Part shown: positions 8,515 to 16,580 of the stretch, in pieces
Layout: each line of letters begins with the position of its first letter
Numbering within the stretch: the first letter of the stretch is position 1
NCBI RefSeq assembly: GCF_043099285.1
Contig: NZ_CP170723.1
Coordinates: forward strand, 2,790,001 to 2,854,000
Origin: Oryzobacter telluris
GTDB taxonomy: Bacteria; Actinomycetota; Actinomycetes; Actinomycetales; Dermatophilaceae
DNA: 64,000 nt
Reading direction: 5' to 3'
The notes under the pieces: model-generated
The model's input: the letters and a program-made list of their open reading frames with translations, nothing else
Databases searched by the model: none
Told to the model about the DNA's origin: nothing
Program-made: the position numbers and the translations under genes

Positions 8515-8581
8515 CGATCCGCTCGCGTCGAGGTCGATGCCGCTCGACCGCCGTTCCTCGGTGTCCTGGGGGACCGCGTCG

Positions 8582-9499
8582 TCATGCACGAGGGTGCGCC
8601 ATCGCGTAGGACCGCTTGAGCCGGTCGACGGACACGTGCGTGTAGATCTGGGTGGTCGCGAGCGACGCGTGGCCGAGCAGCTCCTGGACCATGCGCAGGT
8701 CGGCACCACCCTCGAGGAGGTGGGTGGCGGCGGAGTGGCGCAGGCCGTGCGGGCCGAGGTCGGGGGCGTCCGGGACGTGCTCGAGCAGCTCGTGGACGAC
8801 CGACCTCACCTGGCGCTGGTCGGCGCGACGGCCACGCCGGCCGAGCAGCAGCGCGGGCCCGCTCTCGGCGGTGACGAGCTGGTGCCTGCCGCGCTCGAGC
8901 CAGGCGACCACGGCGTCGCGAGCAGGGAGCCCGAACGGCACGCGCCGCTCCTTGTCGCCCTTGCCGACGACGCGGAGCACGAGCGAGGAGAGGTCGAGGT
9001 CGTCGACGTCGAGGCCGACGAGCTCACCCACCCGGATGCCGGTCGCGTACAGCAGCTCCAGGGCCGCGCGGTTGCGCAGGTGCACCGGGTCGTCGTCGTC
9101 GGCGGCGACGGCCGCGACGTCGAGCAGCGCCGCGGCGGACCGCTGGGCGAGGACGGGAGGCAGGGTGCGGTGCCGGCTCGGGGCCGAGAGGCGCAGCGAG
9201 GGGTCGGTGGCGATCCGTCCGGAGCGTTCGAGCCACCCGAAGAAGGTGCGCAGGGACGCGGACGTCCGGGCGATCGTGGCGCGAGCCGAACCGCCTCTGG
9301 ACAGGGTGCCCAGGTGGGCCCGAAGATCAGCCAGGCGGATGTCGCTGAGACCGCCGTCGTCGTCGACCCCGGCCCCGTCGAGGAACGCGTCGACATCCCG
9401 CACGTAGGCACGCACGGTGTGGGGCGATCTGCCGCGCTCCGCCCGCAGGTGTCGCTCGAAAGCGTTGAGCGCGTCGCATCGGACGACGGTCACGCGCAC
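8582..9499 (-). CDS. xerC: Tyrosine recombinase XerC
   Basis: Site-specific recombinase of the XerC/XerD type, which resolves chromosome dimers at dif. The 305-aa protein has the N-terminal SAM-like core-binding domain (about 8-95) and a C-terminal catalytic domain. Visible catalytic residues are R156 (TGIRVGEL), K180/K183 (VVGKGDKER), H251 and R254 (HGLRH), H277 (LLGHASLATTQ) and nucleophile Y286 (IYTH). The length is normal. The GTG start gives MRVTVVRC; a second GTG two codons on is equally possible. Its place after dprA matches other actinobacteria, which supports a chromosomal XerC rather than an integrase. Confidence 0.93.
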   Translation of the reverse strand: MRVTVVRCDALNAFERHLRAERGRSPHTVRAYVRDVDAFLDGAGVDDDGGLSDIRLADLRAHLGTLSRGGSARATIARTSASLRTFFGWLERSGRIATDPSLRLSAPSRHRTLPPVLAQRSAAALLDVAAVAADDDDPVHLRNRAALELLYATGIRVGELVGLDVDDLDLSSLVLRVVGKGDKERRVPFGLPARDAVVAWLERGRHQLVTAESGPALLLGRRGRRADQRQVRSVVHELLEHVPDAPDLGPHGLRHSAATHLLEGGADLRMVQELLGHASLATTQIYTHVSVDRLKRSYAMAHPRA

Positions 9500-9565
9500 A
9501 CGGTGTCACCCCACGGGGCCCTCCGCAACGACTTCGGGACAAGTCGGACTGTTCGGCCCAGCCGC

Positions 9566-10729
9566 CTACTTCCTCCCCACCCGTCCCTTGCGCCACCTCC
9601 CGGAGTCCCTGACGACGAGTCCGTCGACCTCGAGGGCGGCGAGGATGCCCGCGAGGGCCTCCGCGCGCACCCCCGAGGACACCCCCAGGCGCTCGGTGCT
9701 CGCGCTCCCCCGCGTGGGGACGGCGGCCCAGACGCGGTAGGAGACCTCGTCGAGGTGGTCTTCCGGTCGGGACGGTCCGCGGTCGCGCGCCGGGGCGAGG
9801 TGCTCCCCCATCGAGGCGGCCAGCTCGGCCACCTCGGCGGCGTCGGTGACGAGCACGGCGTCGGTGTCGCGCACCAGCGCGTGGCACCCCGCGGACGTCG
9901 CGCTCGAGACCGGGCCCGGTACCGCGCCGACCGGGAGGTGGTGCTCGCGCGCCTCCCTCGCGGTGGACAGCGACCCCGACCGCAGGCCCGCCTCGACGAC
10001 GACCGTCGCGGACGAGAGCGCGGCGATGATCCGGTTCCGGGCGAGGAACCGCCACCGGTAGGGCGCCGCGCCCGGCGGGCTCTCGCTGACCACCGCCCCG
10101 GAGCGGGCCACGGCGTCGATGAGCCCACGGTGCGGGCCCGGGTAGTACCGGTCGGCTCCGCAGGCGAGGACCGCCACGCACCGACCGTCGGCCGCGAGCG
10201 CCGCCCGGTGCGCCGCCGCGTCGATGCCGTACGCGGCACCGCTGACCACCGTGAAGCCGCGCGTGACGAGGCCGTCGGCGAGGTCGCCCGCCGTCCTCAG
10301 CCCGTACTCGGTGGCGGCGCGCGACCCGACGAGGGCGACGGACCGCTCGACGAGCGCCTCGAGGTCGGGGTCACCACGGACGAAGACGCACGGCGGCGGG
10401 TCGTCGAGCCGGTCGAGGCCTGTCGGCCATCCGACGTCGCCGGGCACCAGCAGGGTCAGCGACCCCTGGTCGCACGCCCGGGCGATGCCGTCGAGGTCGA
10501 GCTCGCCGATCCGCGCCTCCCAGCCCTCGAGGTCGACCGGGCGGGCCTGCGGGTGCAGCTCAAGCGCCCGGCGACGCACCGAGCCGGCCCGCAGCATCCG
10601 CAGCGCCTCGACCGCGCCGTCGGCCTCGATGAGCCGATGCAGCGTGGGGCTACGAGCCTCGGCGACGTAGGTCCAGGCGGCACGGGCCCACCGGTCGTCC
10701 CCTTCGAGCCCGCTCGGCCGCCCGATCAC
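9566..10729 (-). CDS. dprA: DNA processing protein DprA
   Basis: DprA loads RecA onto incoming single-stranded DNA during natural transformation. The 387-aa protein has an N-terminal SAM/HhH-like region, a Rossmann-fold DprA domain (VALVGSRAATEYG near 139-151; SGAAYGIDAAAHR; SLSTAREA), and a C-terminal winged-helix-like domain. The GTG start overlaps the comM stop as GTGA, which implies translational coupling. It lies in the yraN-comM-dprA run and is probably one transcript with them. The length is standard. Confidence 0.95.
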   Translation of the reverse strand: MIGRPSGLEGDDRWARAAWTYVAEARSPTLHRLIEADGAVEALRMLRAGSVRRRALELHPQARPVDLEGWEARIGELDLDGIARACDQGSLTLLVPGDVGWPTGLDRLDDPPPCVFVRGDPDLEALVERSVALVGSRAATEYGLRTAGDLADGLVTRGFTVVSGAAYGIDAAAHRAALAADGRCVAVLACGADRYYPGPHRGLIDAVARSGAVVSESPPGAAPYRWRFLARNRIIAALSSATVVVEAGLRSGSLSTAREAREHHLPVGAVPGPVSSATSAGCHALVRDTDAVLVTDAAEVAELAASMGEHLAPARDRGPSRPEDHLDEVSYRVWAAVPTRGSASTERLGVSSGVRAEALAGILAALEVDGLVVRDSGRWRKGRVGRK

Positions 10730-12267
10730 GTCGCCACCTGCTCGCCCCGCCGGAGCACCAGCCCCGTGGCGACGTCGTCGGTGTCGGGGACGACCCGCCC
10801 GCCGAGGTCGGCCGACGACCACGCCACCCGCAGCACGCGGTCGTACCCGCGCAGGGTGATCCGCCCGGCATCGAGCGCCCGGTCGAGGACGGCCGTCGCT
10901 CCCCGCGGGAGACGGAACGGCGGCCGGCGCAGGACGTGTCCGGGCACGACCCCGTTGACCGCCCAGCCGTCGGCTGCCCACCGCGCCGCCTGCACGGCCC
11001 GCGCCGTCGCCACCCGCGCCGCCACCGCCGCACTCGACTCCCCCGGCTCGTCGCCGAACGCGGCCCGCTGCACCGGCGGCACGTGCACCTGCAGGTCGAC
11101 CCGGTCGAGCAGGGGCCCGGACAGCTTGGCCGCGTAGGCGCGGATGTCCTGCGCCCGGCACCGACAGTCGATGGCCTTGCCCCACGACTGCCCGCAGGGG
11201 CACGGGTTGGCGGCCAGGACGAGGAGGAAGCGCGCCGGGTAGCGGACCACGTGCTGCGCCCGCGCGAGGACCACCTCCCCGGACTCGATCGGCTGCCGGA
11301 GCACCTGGAGCACCGAGCTCTTGAACTCCGGGGCCTCGTCGAGGAAGAGCACCCCGCGGTGGGCCCGCGAGATGGCCCCGGGCAGGGCGATCCCCGTGCC
11401 GCCCCCGGCCACGGCCGCCACGGTCGAGCTGTGGTGCGGTGCCACGAACGGCGGCGTGCGGTCGAGGTCGGCGACCTCCCCGACCTGACCAGTCAGCGAG
11501 CGGATGGCGTGGGTCTCGAGCGCCTCCTCGCGGCTGAGCGGCGGGAGCACGGTGACGAGGCGCTCGGCGAGCATCGTCTTGCCGACCCCGGGTGGTCCCG
11601 ACATCAGCAGGTGGTGCCCGCCCGTGGCGGCGAGCTCGAGGGCCCGCCGGGCCTCGGGCTGCCCGGCGACGTCGGCGAGGTCCGGACCCGACCGGTCGCG
11701 ACCCGACGGCACGACCGGCTCGGGCGCGGGCGGCAGCCCCACCCCCGACTCGGCCGCCGCGTACCAGCCGACGACCTCGGCCAAAGTGGCCGCGCCGTGC
11801 ACGGTGATGCCGTCGACGAGCTGCGCCTCCGCGACGTTCTCGAGCGGGACGACGACGTGCCGTACCCCCCGGCGCGCGGCCTCGAGCACCGACGGCAGCA
11901 CCCCGCGGACCCCGCGCAGCCGCCCGTCGAGCGCCAGCTCGCCGAGGTGCACCACCTCGGCCGCGAGGGCGGCCGCCCGCAGGACCCCCGACGCCGCCAG
12001 CACGGCCACGGCGATCGGCAGGTCGAACCCGGACCCGCGCTTCGGGATGGACGCCGGCGAGAGGTTGACGGTGATGCGGTGCGCGGGCAACGGCACCCCC
12101 GACGTCGCCGCCGCCGGGCGCACCCGGTCGGGAGCCTGGGCGCACGCGGCATCCGGCAGCCCGCCGATCGCGAACTGCGGCAGCCCCTGGGCGATGTGCG
12201 CCTCGACGTCGACGAGCGTGCCCTCGAGCCCGGTGAGCGTGACCGACAGCGTGCGCCCGAGCCCCAT
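10726..12267 (-). CDS. comM: ComM-like Mg-chelatase/YifB family AAA+ ATPase
   Basis: ComM is a ring helicase of the Mg-chelatase superfamily that promotes branch migration when transformed DNA is integrated. The 513-aa protein has the N-terminal ChlI-like region (LPQFAIGGLPDAA, NLSPASIPKRGSGFDLPIA), Walker A GPPGVGKT, Walker B GVLFLDEAPEF, a Zn-like CPCGQSWGKAIDCRC stretch and a C-terminal domain. ATG is taken as start; a GTG two codons upstream overlaps the yraN stop (GTGA) and may be the true start. Confidence 0.94.
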   Translation of the reverse strand: MGLGRTLSVTLTGLEGTLVDVEAHIAQGLPQFAIGGLPDAACAQAPDRVRPAAATSGVPLPAHRITVNLSPASIPKRGSGFDLPIAVAVLAASGVLRAAALAAEVVHLGELALDGRLRGVRGVLPSVLEAARRGVRHVVVPLENVAEAQLVDGITVHGAATLAEVVGWYAAAESGVGLPPAPEPVVPSGRDRSGPDLADVAGQPEARRALELAATGGHHLLMSGPPGVGKTMLAERLVTVLPPLSREEALETHAIRSLTGQVGEVADLDRTPPFVAPHHSSTVAAVAGGGTGIALPGAISRAHRGVLFLDEAPEFKSSVLQVLRQPIESGEVVLARAQHVVRYPARFLLVLAANPCPCGQSWGKAIDCRCRAQDIRAYAAKLSGPLLDRVDLQVHVPPVQRAAFGDEPGESSAAVAARVATARAVQAARWAADGWAVNGVVPGHVLRRPPFRLPRGATAVLDRALDAGRITLRGYDRVLRVAWSSADLGGRVVPDTDDVATGLVLRRGEQVAT

Positions 12268-12269
12268 CG

Positions 12270-12665
12270 TCACGACCCCACCCCCACGACGTGGCGCAGC
12301 AGCGGCGGCTGCCCGGGCCGGCACAGGATGCCGACCACGTCGATCCGCACGCCCTCGGCCGACACGTCGTGCGCCCGCATCCACGCCGCCGCCAGCCGCC
12401 GCAGCCGCATCGCCTTGGCGAACGTCACCGCCTCGACAGGCGACCCGAACCCCGACGACCGCCGCGTCTTCACCTCGCACACGACGACCCACCCGCCGTC
12501 GCGCGCGACGACGTCGACCTCACCGTGCTCGCAGCGCCAGTTGCGCTCGAGGACGGTGAGCCCCCGGTCGCGCAGGTACCGCACCGCGAGGTCCTCGCCC
12601 CACCGCCCCAGCCCCCGCCGCGGGTCGCCCGGTGGGCCCCCGGCACGGTCGTCGTCGTTCGTCAT
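12270..12665 (-). CDS. yraN: YraN family nuclease-like protein (UPF0102)
   Basis: A 131-aa restriction-endonuclease-like fold protein of unproven role in DNA metabolism, usually found beside comM. The family motifs GRWGEDLAVRYLRDRG, NWRCEHGEVDVV (E and D of the nuclease core) and VVCEVKTRR (E-x-K) are visible. The ATG start gives MTNDDDRAGG; an upstream GTG would add 14 residues that do not look like the family. A double GTCGTCCACAGG box lies upstream, so this gene may begin its own transcript. Confidence 0.92.
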   Translation of the reverse strand: MTNDDDRAGGPPGDPRRGLGRWGEDLAVRYLRDRGLTVLERNWRCEHGEVDVVARDGGWVVVCEVKTRRSSGFGSPVEAVTFAKAMRLRRLAAAWMRAHDVSAEGVRIDVVGILCRPGQPPLLRHVVGVGS

Positions 12666-12712
12666 CCCCCGAGCCAACCCGCGCGGGCCGGCTCGCACCA
12701 CGGTCACCTCGG

Positions 12713-12756
12713 ACCTGTGGACGACCGCCTTCCGGGCGGACCCCTGTGGACGACGG
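12713..12756 (-). promoter_or_regulatory. Duplicated GTCGTCCACAGG box, copy B
   Basis: On the minus strand two GTCGTCCACAGG boxes start 29 bp apart (cores at 12745-12753 and 12716-12724). The proximal core ends 50 nt before the yraN ATG. The geometry matches copy A at 4764-4807 exactly. Confidence 0.6.
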
Positions 12757-12758
12757 GG

Positions 12759-13073
12759 CTAGAACTCGCCCTTCGGCAGCTCGAGCTCGCTCTTGGCGAG
12801 CTCCTCGACGTTGACGTCCTTGAACGTCACGACCCGCACGGTCTTGGCGAAGCGCGCCGGACGGTAGATGTCCCAGACCCACGCGTCGTGCATCGTCACG
12901 TCGAAGAAGACCTCGCCGCCGTCGGAGCGCACCTTCACGTCGACCGAGTTGCACAGGTAGAAGCGGCGCTCGGTCTCGACGACGTGGCTGAACAGCCCCA
13001 CGACGTCGCGGTACTCGCGGTAGAGCGCGAGCTCCGCCTCGGACTCGTACTTCTCGAGGTCCTCCGAGCTCAT
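12759..13073 (-). CDS. DUF2469 family protein
   Basis: A 104-aa soluble, acidic protein found almost only in actinobacteria, always between rnhB and yraN; its function is not known. It begins MSSEDLEKYESEAELALYRE and contains the conserved block RRFYLCNSVDVKV. The start overlaps the rnhB stop (ATGA) and is preceded by GGGAGAG, so it is translationally coupled to rnhB. Confidence 0.93.
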   Translation of the reverse strand: MSSEDLEKYESEAELALYREYRDVVGLFSHVVETERRFYLCNSVDVKVRSDGGEVFFDVTMHDAWVWDIYRPARFAKTVRVVTFKDVNVEELAKSELELPKGEF

Positions 13074-13861
13074 CGCTCTCCCACTCGTGTCAGGTCGGCC
13101 GCCGCGTCGCGCGACGGCTGCGGTGTCAGGTCGGTGACCAGCTCGGCCAGGGGGTCGGCCGCCGGGTCGGTCAGGGCAGCATCATCCATCGTGCCGGGCA
13201 GGCGCCACGACCGGCGGTGCCAGTCGGACGTCCCGAGCCGCCGCAGCGCGTCGAGGTGCTCGGGCGCGGCGTACCCCTTGTTCTCCACCCAGCCGTACGA
13301 GGGGTCCTCCTCGCCGAGCCGCACCATGATGCGGTCGCGGGTCACCTTCGCCAGCACCGAGGCCGCGGCGACGGACGAGCACTTGAGGTCGGCCTTGACC
13401 ATCGTCGTCACGGGCGGCGTGGCGACCGCGTCCTCGTGCGCGAACGCGAGGAGGCCGACGTCCTCGGGGGCGGTGAGCCAGTCGTGGTTGCCGTCGAGGA
13501 TGACGAGGTCGGGGACCACTCCGCACGACGCGAGCGCCCGCGTCCCCGCGAGCCGCAGCGCCGCGATGATGCCGATCTCGTCGATCTCGTCGGCGCTCGC
13601 GTGACCGACCGCGTGGGCGAGGGCCCAGCGCTCGATGCGCGGCACCATCCGCTCACGGGCGTGCGGCACGAGGAGCTTGGAGTCGCGGACCCCCTGGGGC
13701 GCCGAGCGGCACGTCTCGTCGATGACGACGACCCCCACCGTCACCGGACCGGCCAGCGCACCGCGACCGACCTCGTCCATCCCGGCGAGGACGCGGTGGC
13801 CGTCGCGCTGGAGGGCGCGCTCGACGCGCAGGTTGGGCTTGCGCGAGGCGGGGGCCTTCAC
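13070..13861 (-). CDS. rnhB: Ribonuclease HII
   Basis: RNase HII removes ribonucleotides and RNA-DNA hybrids from DNA. The 263-aa protein shows the metal-binding start MDEVGRGALAGPV (D and E), RDSKLL, the acidic VPDLVILDGNHD and the YGWVENKGYAAPEH signature. The last ~40 residues are an unconserved tail. The GTG start (VKAPASRKP) overlaps the lepB stop as GTGA, so it is coupled to the signal peptidase gene. Confidence 0.95.
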   Translation of the reverse strand: MKAPASRKPNLRVERALQRDGHRVLAGMDEVGRGALAGPVTVGVVVIDETCRSAPQGVRDSKLLVPHARERMVPRIERWALAHAVGHASADEIDEIGIIAALRLAGTRALASCGVVPDLVILDGNHDWLTAPEDVGLLAFAHEDAVATPPVTTMVKADLKCSSVAAASVLAKVTRDRIMVRLGEEDPSYGWVENKGYAAPEHLDALRRLGTSDWHRRSWRLPGTMDDAALTDPAADPLAELVTDLTPQPSRDAAADLTRVGER

Positions 13862-14622
13862 GGCGTCGCCGCCCGCGTGGGCACCCCGGAGAAGGTCAGG
13901 GGGTGGTCGGAGAGCCATCCGGCGCGACCGAAGGGCCACACGGTGGCGATGGCGCGCCCGGTGATCCGGGAGATCGGCACGGTGCCGTCGCGGCCCGTGC
14001 CGGACGGGTCGTGGAAGCGCGAGTCCTCGGAGTCGGAGCGGTGGTCGCCCATGACCCACACGCGGTCGGCGGGGACGGTGATGTCGAAGTTCAGCGAGCT
14101 CGGCAGGTCGTTGGGCTTGAGGTACGACTCGATGATCGGGGTGTCGTTGATGGTGATGCGCCGGTTGGCGTCGCAGCACACGACGTGGTCGCCCGGCAGC
14201 CCGATGACCCGCTTGATGAGGTGGTCCTCGGACTCGGCCGGCAGCAGCCCGACGAAGACGAGGCCGTCGTGGAGCGCCCCGGTGATGCCGCCCCGCTCCA
14301 CCGGCGTCGGGGCGTCGAGCCAGCCGCCCGGGTCCTCGAAGACGACGATGTCGCCACGGTGCAGCTCGACCGGCCCGGGGGTCAGCTTCGAGACGACGAC
14401 CCGGTCACCGACGAGGAGGGTGTCCTCCATCGAGCCGGACGGGATGTAGAACGCCTGGAGCAGCCACGTCTTGACGACGAAGGACAGCCCGAGCGCGAGC
14501 ACGACGACGACGACGATCTCGCGCACGGCCGACAGGAACCACGCCATGACGCCGGGCTCGGGCTCGGGCGCGGTGCCCTCGGGGACCTCGGTGCCGGTGC
14601 CGGGGGTCTCGGGGGCGCTCAT
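13858..14622 (-). CDS. lepB: Signal peptidase I
   Basis: A membrane serine protease that removes signal peptides from Sec and Tat substrates. The 254-aa protein has a Pro/Glu-rich cytoplasmic N-tail, one TM helix (IVVVVVLALGLSFVV), the nucleophile S64 in PSGSMEDTL, the general base K137 in LIKRVIGLPGD and the box E motif GDHRSDSEDSR. It is the catalytically complete member of a tandem pair: the upstream partner lacks both catalytic residues. The start overlaps the partner's stop (ATGA). Confidence 0.95.
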   Translation of the reverse strand: MSAPETPGTGTEVPEGTAPEPEPGVMAWFLSAVREIVVVVVLALGLSFVVKTWLLQAFYIPSGSMEDTLLVGDRVVVSKLTPGPVELHRGDIVVFEDPGGWLDAPTPVERGGITGALHDGLVFVGLLPAESEDHLIKRVIGLPGDHVVCCDANRRITINDTPIIESYLKPNDLPSSLNFDITVPADRVWVMGDHRSDSEDSRFHDPSGTGRDGTVPISRITGRAIATVWPFGRAGWLSDHPLTFSGVPTRAATP

Positions 14623-15140
14623 CGGGCCGCCGCGAGACCGGACGTGTCGACGCCACCCAGGCGGGTCAGCGGCCAGATGCGCAGCACGACCCGGCCCACG
14701 ACGTCGTCGGCGCCGACGGCTCCGGGCGTGGGAGCCCCGAGCGTCACGGTGTCGCCGGACGCGGACGCGACGACCGCCAGCCGGTCCTGCCGGCCGATGT
14801 CGACGTGCAGCAGGTCGGCGACCGCCGCGAGGACCCGCCCCACGGGGCCGTCGTCGACGGGCGTGGACCGGTCGACCGCCGCGGTGGCGGTGGTGTCGAC
14901 GACGACGAGGTCACCGGCAGCGGCGCCGGAGGAGGCCTTCCACACGAGGACACGGTCTCCTGGCTCGAGGGCCGGCGACAGCGCGCCGGTGGGGACGACG
15001 TAGGACTGGAGGAGCAGGCCCTGCACGGCGGCCGTGAGCAGCACGGCCGAGACGAGCAGCACCACGGCCCGGGGACGACGCGACCCGGCCCCTGCCACCG
15101 AGGTGGAGGAAGCCGGGTCGGCGTGCGGACGGGTCGTCAC
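14619..15140 (-). CDS. Signal peptidase I-like protein lacking catalytic residues
   Basis: A 173-aa paralogue of LepB with one TM helix (AVVLLVSAVLLTAAVQGLLL). The box B region reads VVPTGALSPALEPGDRVLVW, so the active-site Ser of PSGSM is Ala (A53). The KRVIGLPGD motif carrying the Lys base is missing altogether; only VGRV remains. It ends with the family-like VVGRVVLRIWPL. It is probably inactive, perhaps a partner or regulator of the adjacent LepB. The GTG start was chosen because a TAGGCT -10 lies 7 nt upstream; longer upstream frames look non-coding. Coupled by ATGA to lepB. Confidence 0.8.
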   Translation of the reverse strand: MTTRPHADPASSTSVAGAGSRRPRAVVLLVSAVLLTAAVQGLLLQSYVVPTGALSPALEPGDRVLVWKASSGAAAGDLVVVDTTATAAVDRSTPVDDGPVGRVLAAVADLLHVDIGRQDRLAVVASASGDTVTLGAPTPGAVGADDVVGRVVLRIWPLTRLGGVDTSGLAAAR

Positions 15141-15147
15141 CTCGCGG

Positions 15148-15153
15148 AGCCTA
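15148..15153 (-). promoter_or_regulatory. Leaderless-type -10 of lepB-like/lepB/rnhB/DUF2469 operon
   Basis: TAGGCT lies 7 nt before the GTG of the signal-peptidase-like gene, so this four-gene operon with 4-nt overlaps appears to have its own promoter separate from rplS. Confidence 0.65.
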
Positions 15154-15192
15154 GTCGGCCCTGCTGGGTGCGGCGCGCAGGGTGGGTCGGCC

Positions 15193-15552
15193 TCAGCGGG
15201 CGACCGGGGTGTCGCGCTTCTCCTTGATCTTGGCGGCCTTGCCGCGCAGGTCACGCAGGTAGTACAGCTTCGCGCGACGGACGTCACCGCGGGTCACGAC
15301 CTCGATGTGGTCGATGATCGGCGTGTGGAGCGGGAAGGTGCGCTCGACACCCACGCCGAAGGAGACCTTGCGGACGGTGAAGGTCTCGCCGACCCCACCA
15401 CCGTGGCGACGGATGACGACGCCCTTGAAGACCTGGATGCGCGAGCGGGTGCCCTCGACGACCTTCACGTGGACGTTGACCGTGTCGCCGGCGCGGAACT
15501 CCGGGACGTCGGTCTTGATCGACGCCTGGTCGAGCTCGTCGAAGATGTGCAT
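15193..15552 (-). CDS. rplS: 50S ribosomal protein L19
   Basis: A large-subunit protein at the 30S-50S interface. The 119-aa frame starts MHIFDELDQASIKTDVPEF and contains RIQVFKGVVIRRHGGG and the C-terminal RRAKLYYLRDLRGKAAKIKE signature. A GGCCTG-CCA-CAGGCC hairpin (15571-15585) lies 18 nt before the start in a leader of about 150 nt, with no obvious Shine-Dalgarno. It is usually the last gene of rpsP-rimM-trmD-rplS, but here it is separated from trmD by an ABC cassette on the other strand and has its own promoter. Confidence 0.97.
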   Translation of the reverse strand: MHIFDELDQASIKTDVPEFRAGDTVNVHVKVVEGTRSRIQVFKGVVIRRHGGGVGETFTVRKVSFGVGVERTFPLHTPIIDHIEVVTRGDVRRAKLYYLRDLRGKAAKIKEKRDTPVAR

Positions 15553-15709
15553 GAGGTTTCGCTTTCTCGCGGCCTGCCACAGGCCACCCGCGGGTGTCGG
15601 TACTGCGGTGATGTCTGGTGGTGCGCCGCCCGGGCCGCATGCCGGTCGGACGGAGTCCGGGGCACTCCCCCTGTGGCGGGGGCCGTGAGTTCGGTGGGCG
15701 CAGCGACCC

Positions 15710-15715
15710 AGTCTG
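15710..15715 (-). promoter_or_regulatory. Candidate rplS promoter element
   Basis: On the minus strand CTCTGGCAGACTGG contains a CAGACT -10-like hexamer about 158 nt before the rplS start. The rpsP promoter region has the near-identical CTCTGGCAGAATGG at a similar distance. Confidence 0.55.
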
Positions 15716-15756
15716 CCAGAGGGTGCGGCGGGCGACGAAATCCGTACGTCGTCACC

Positions 15757-15762
15757 TAGCGT
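15757..15762 (+). promoter_or_regulatory. Leaderless-type -10 of FetB-like permease gene
   Basis: TAGCGT is followed by 6 nt and the GTG start. Confidence 0.65.
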
Positions 15763-15768
15763 GGCCGC

Positions 15769-16527
15769 GTGACGATCGACCCGGGCCTGCCAGTGGCGCT
15801 GGCCGTCGCCGTCCTCCTGACCCTGACGATCGTCGTCTACCTCGTCGGCGACCTGCCCGCCCCCCGGTCCACCCTCGTGGCCGCCGGCCGGGCGGTGGTC
15901 CAGCTGGGACTGGCCGCGCTCGTCATCGCCGCGGTGGTGCGCAACCTCGCGCTCTCGGTGCTCCTGCTGTGCGCGATGTTCGTCGTCGCGGTGGTCACCA
16001 CGGTGCGCCGCATCGAGGCACCGAAGGCGTGGCCGTGGGCGACCCTGGCGATGCTGGCCGGCCTGCTCCCGGTCGTCGCGGTCGTCCTGCTCACCCGCAC
16101 CATCCCGCCGACCGGCATCGCGCTGGTCCCGGTCGTCGGCATCCTCGCCGGCAACACGATGAACGGGCACACCCTCGCCTGCCGGCGGGCGTTCGCGGCA
16201 CTGCGCGAGGAGAAGAACCAGTACGAGGCCGCCCTGTCGCTGGGGCTGACCCGGCCGCAGTCGATCGCCGAGGTCGTCCACCGGCGCATCCCCGAGGCGC
16301 TCATCCCGGGGCTGGACCAGGTGCGCACCGCCGGCGTCGTCACGCTGCCGGGCGCCTTCATCGGGGTGCTCCTCGGCGGTGGCACCCCCGCCCAGGCGGC
16401 GGCCGCGCAGGTGCTCGTCCTCGTCGGCATCATGGCGGCTCAGACGACCACCGCGGTCGTGGCCGAGCGCCTCATCGGCGAGGCGCTGCTCCTCCCCGAC
16501 GACCTCAAGGCCTCCCTGCGCCCCTGA
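15769..16527 (+). CDS. FetB/UPF0014 family ABC permease
   Basis: A 252-aa polytopic membrane protein (about 7 TM helices) of the UPF0014/FetB family; E. coli FetB is proposed to export iron with the ATPase FetA. Family signatures are visible: TVRRIEAPKAWPW, VPVVGILAGNTMNGHTLA, RREEKNQYEAALSLGL-type loop and PGAFIGVLLGGGTPAQAA. Two ABC ATPase genes follow after the next gene, so either could power it. Substrate assignment is inference from the family. The GTG start follows a leaderless -10. Confidence 0.85.
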   Translation: MTIDPGLPVALAVAVLLTLTIVVYLVGDLPAPRSTLVAAGRAVVQLGLAALVIAAVVRNLALSVLLLCAMFVVAVVTTVRRIEAPKAWPWATLAMLAGLLPVVAVVLLTRTIPPTGIALVPVVGILAGNTMNGHTLACRRAFAALREEKNQYEAALSLGLTRPQSIAEVVHRRIPEALIPGLDQVRTAGVVTLPGAFIGVLLGGGTPAQAAAAQVLVLVGIMAAQTTTAVVAERLIGEALLLPDDLKASLRP

Positions 16528-16568
16528 CCGGCCGGGCGAGGGGACTCCCCCGGGCCCCTCAGGTGCGC

Positions 16569-16574
16569 CACACT
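16569..16574 (+). promoter_or_regulatory. Leaderless-type -10 of FtsX-like permease gene
   Basis: CACACT is followed by six C residues and the ATG. Confidence 0.45.
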
Positions 16575-16580
16575 CCCCCC

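Noticed and set aside
8582..9499. XerC-like recombinase as a phage integrase
   Set aside because: Length, position after dprA and absence of attachment repeats or cargo favour the chromosomal dimer-resolution enzyme.
6392..11137. A plus-strand 1581-codon open frame rich in Ser/Thr/Gly
   Set aside because: It is the antisense shadow of the GC-rich repeat gene, xerC, dprA and comM; it lacks family motifs and a ribosome site and runs against four recognised genes.
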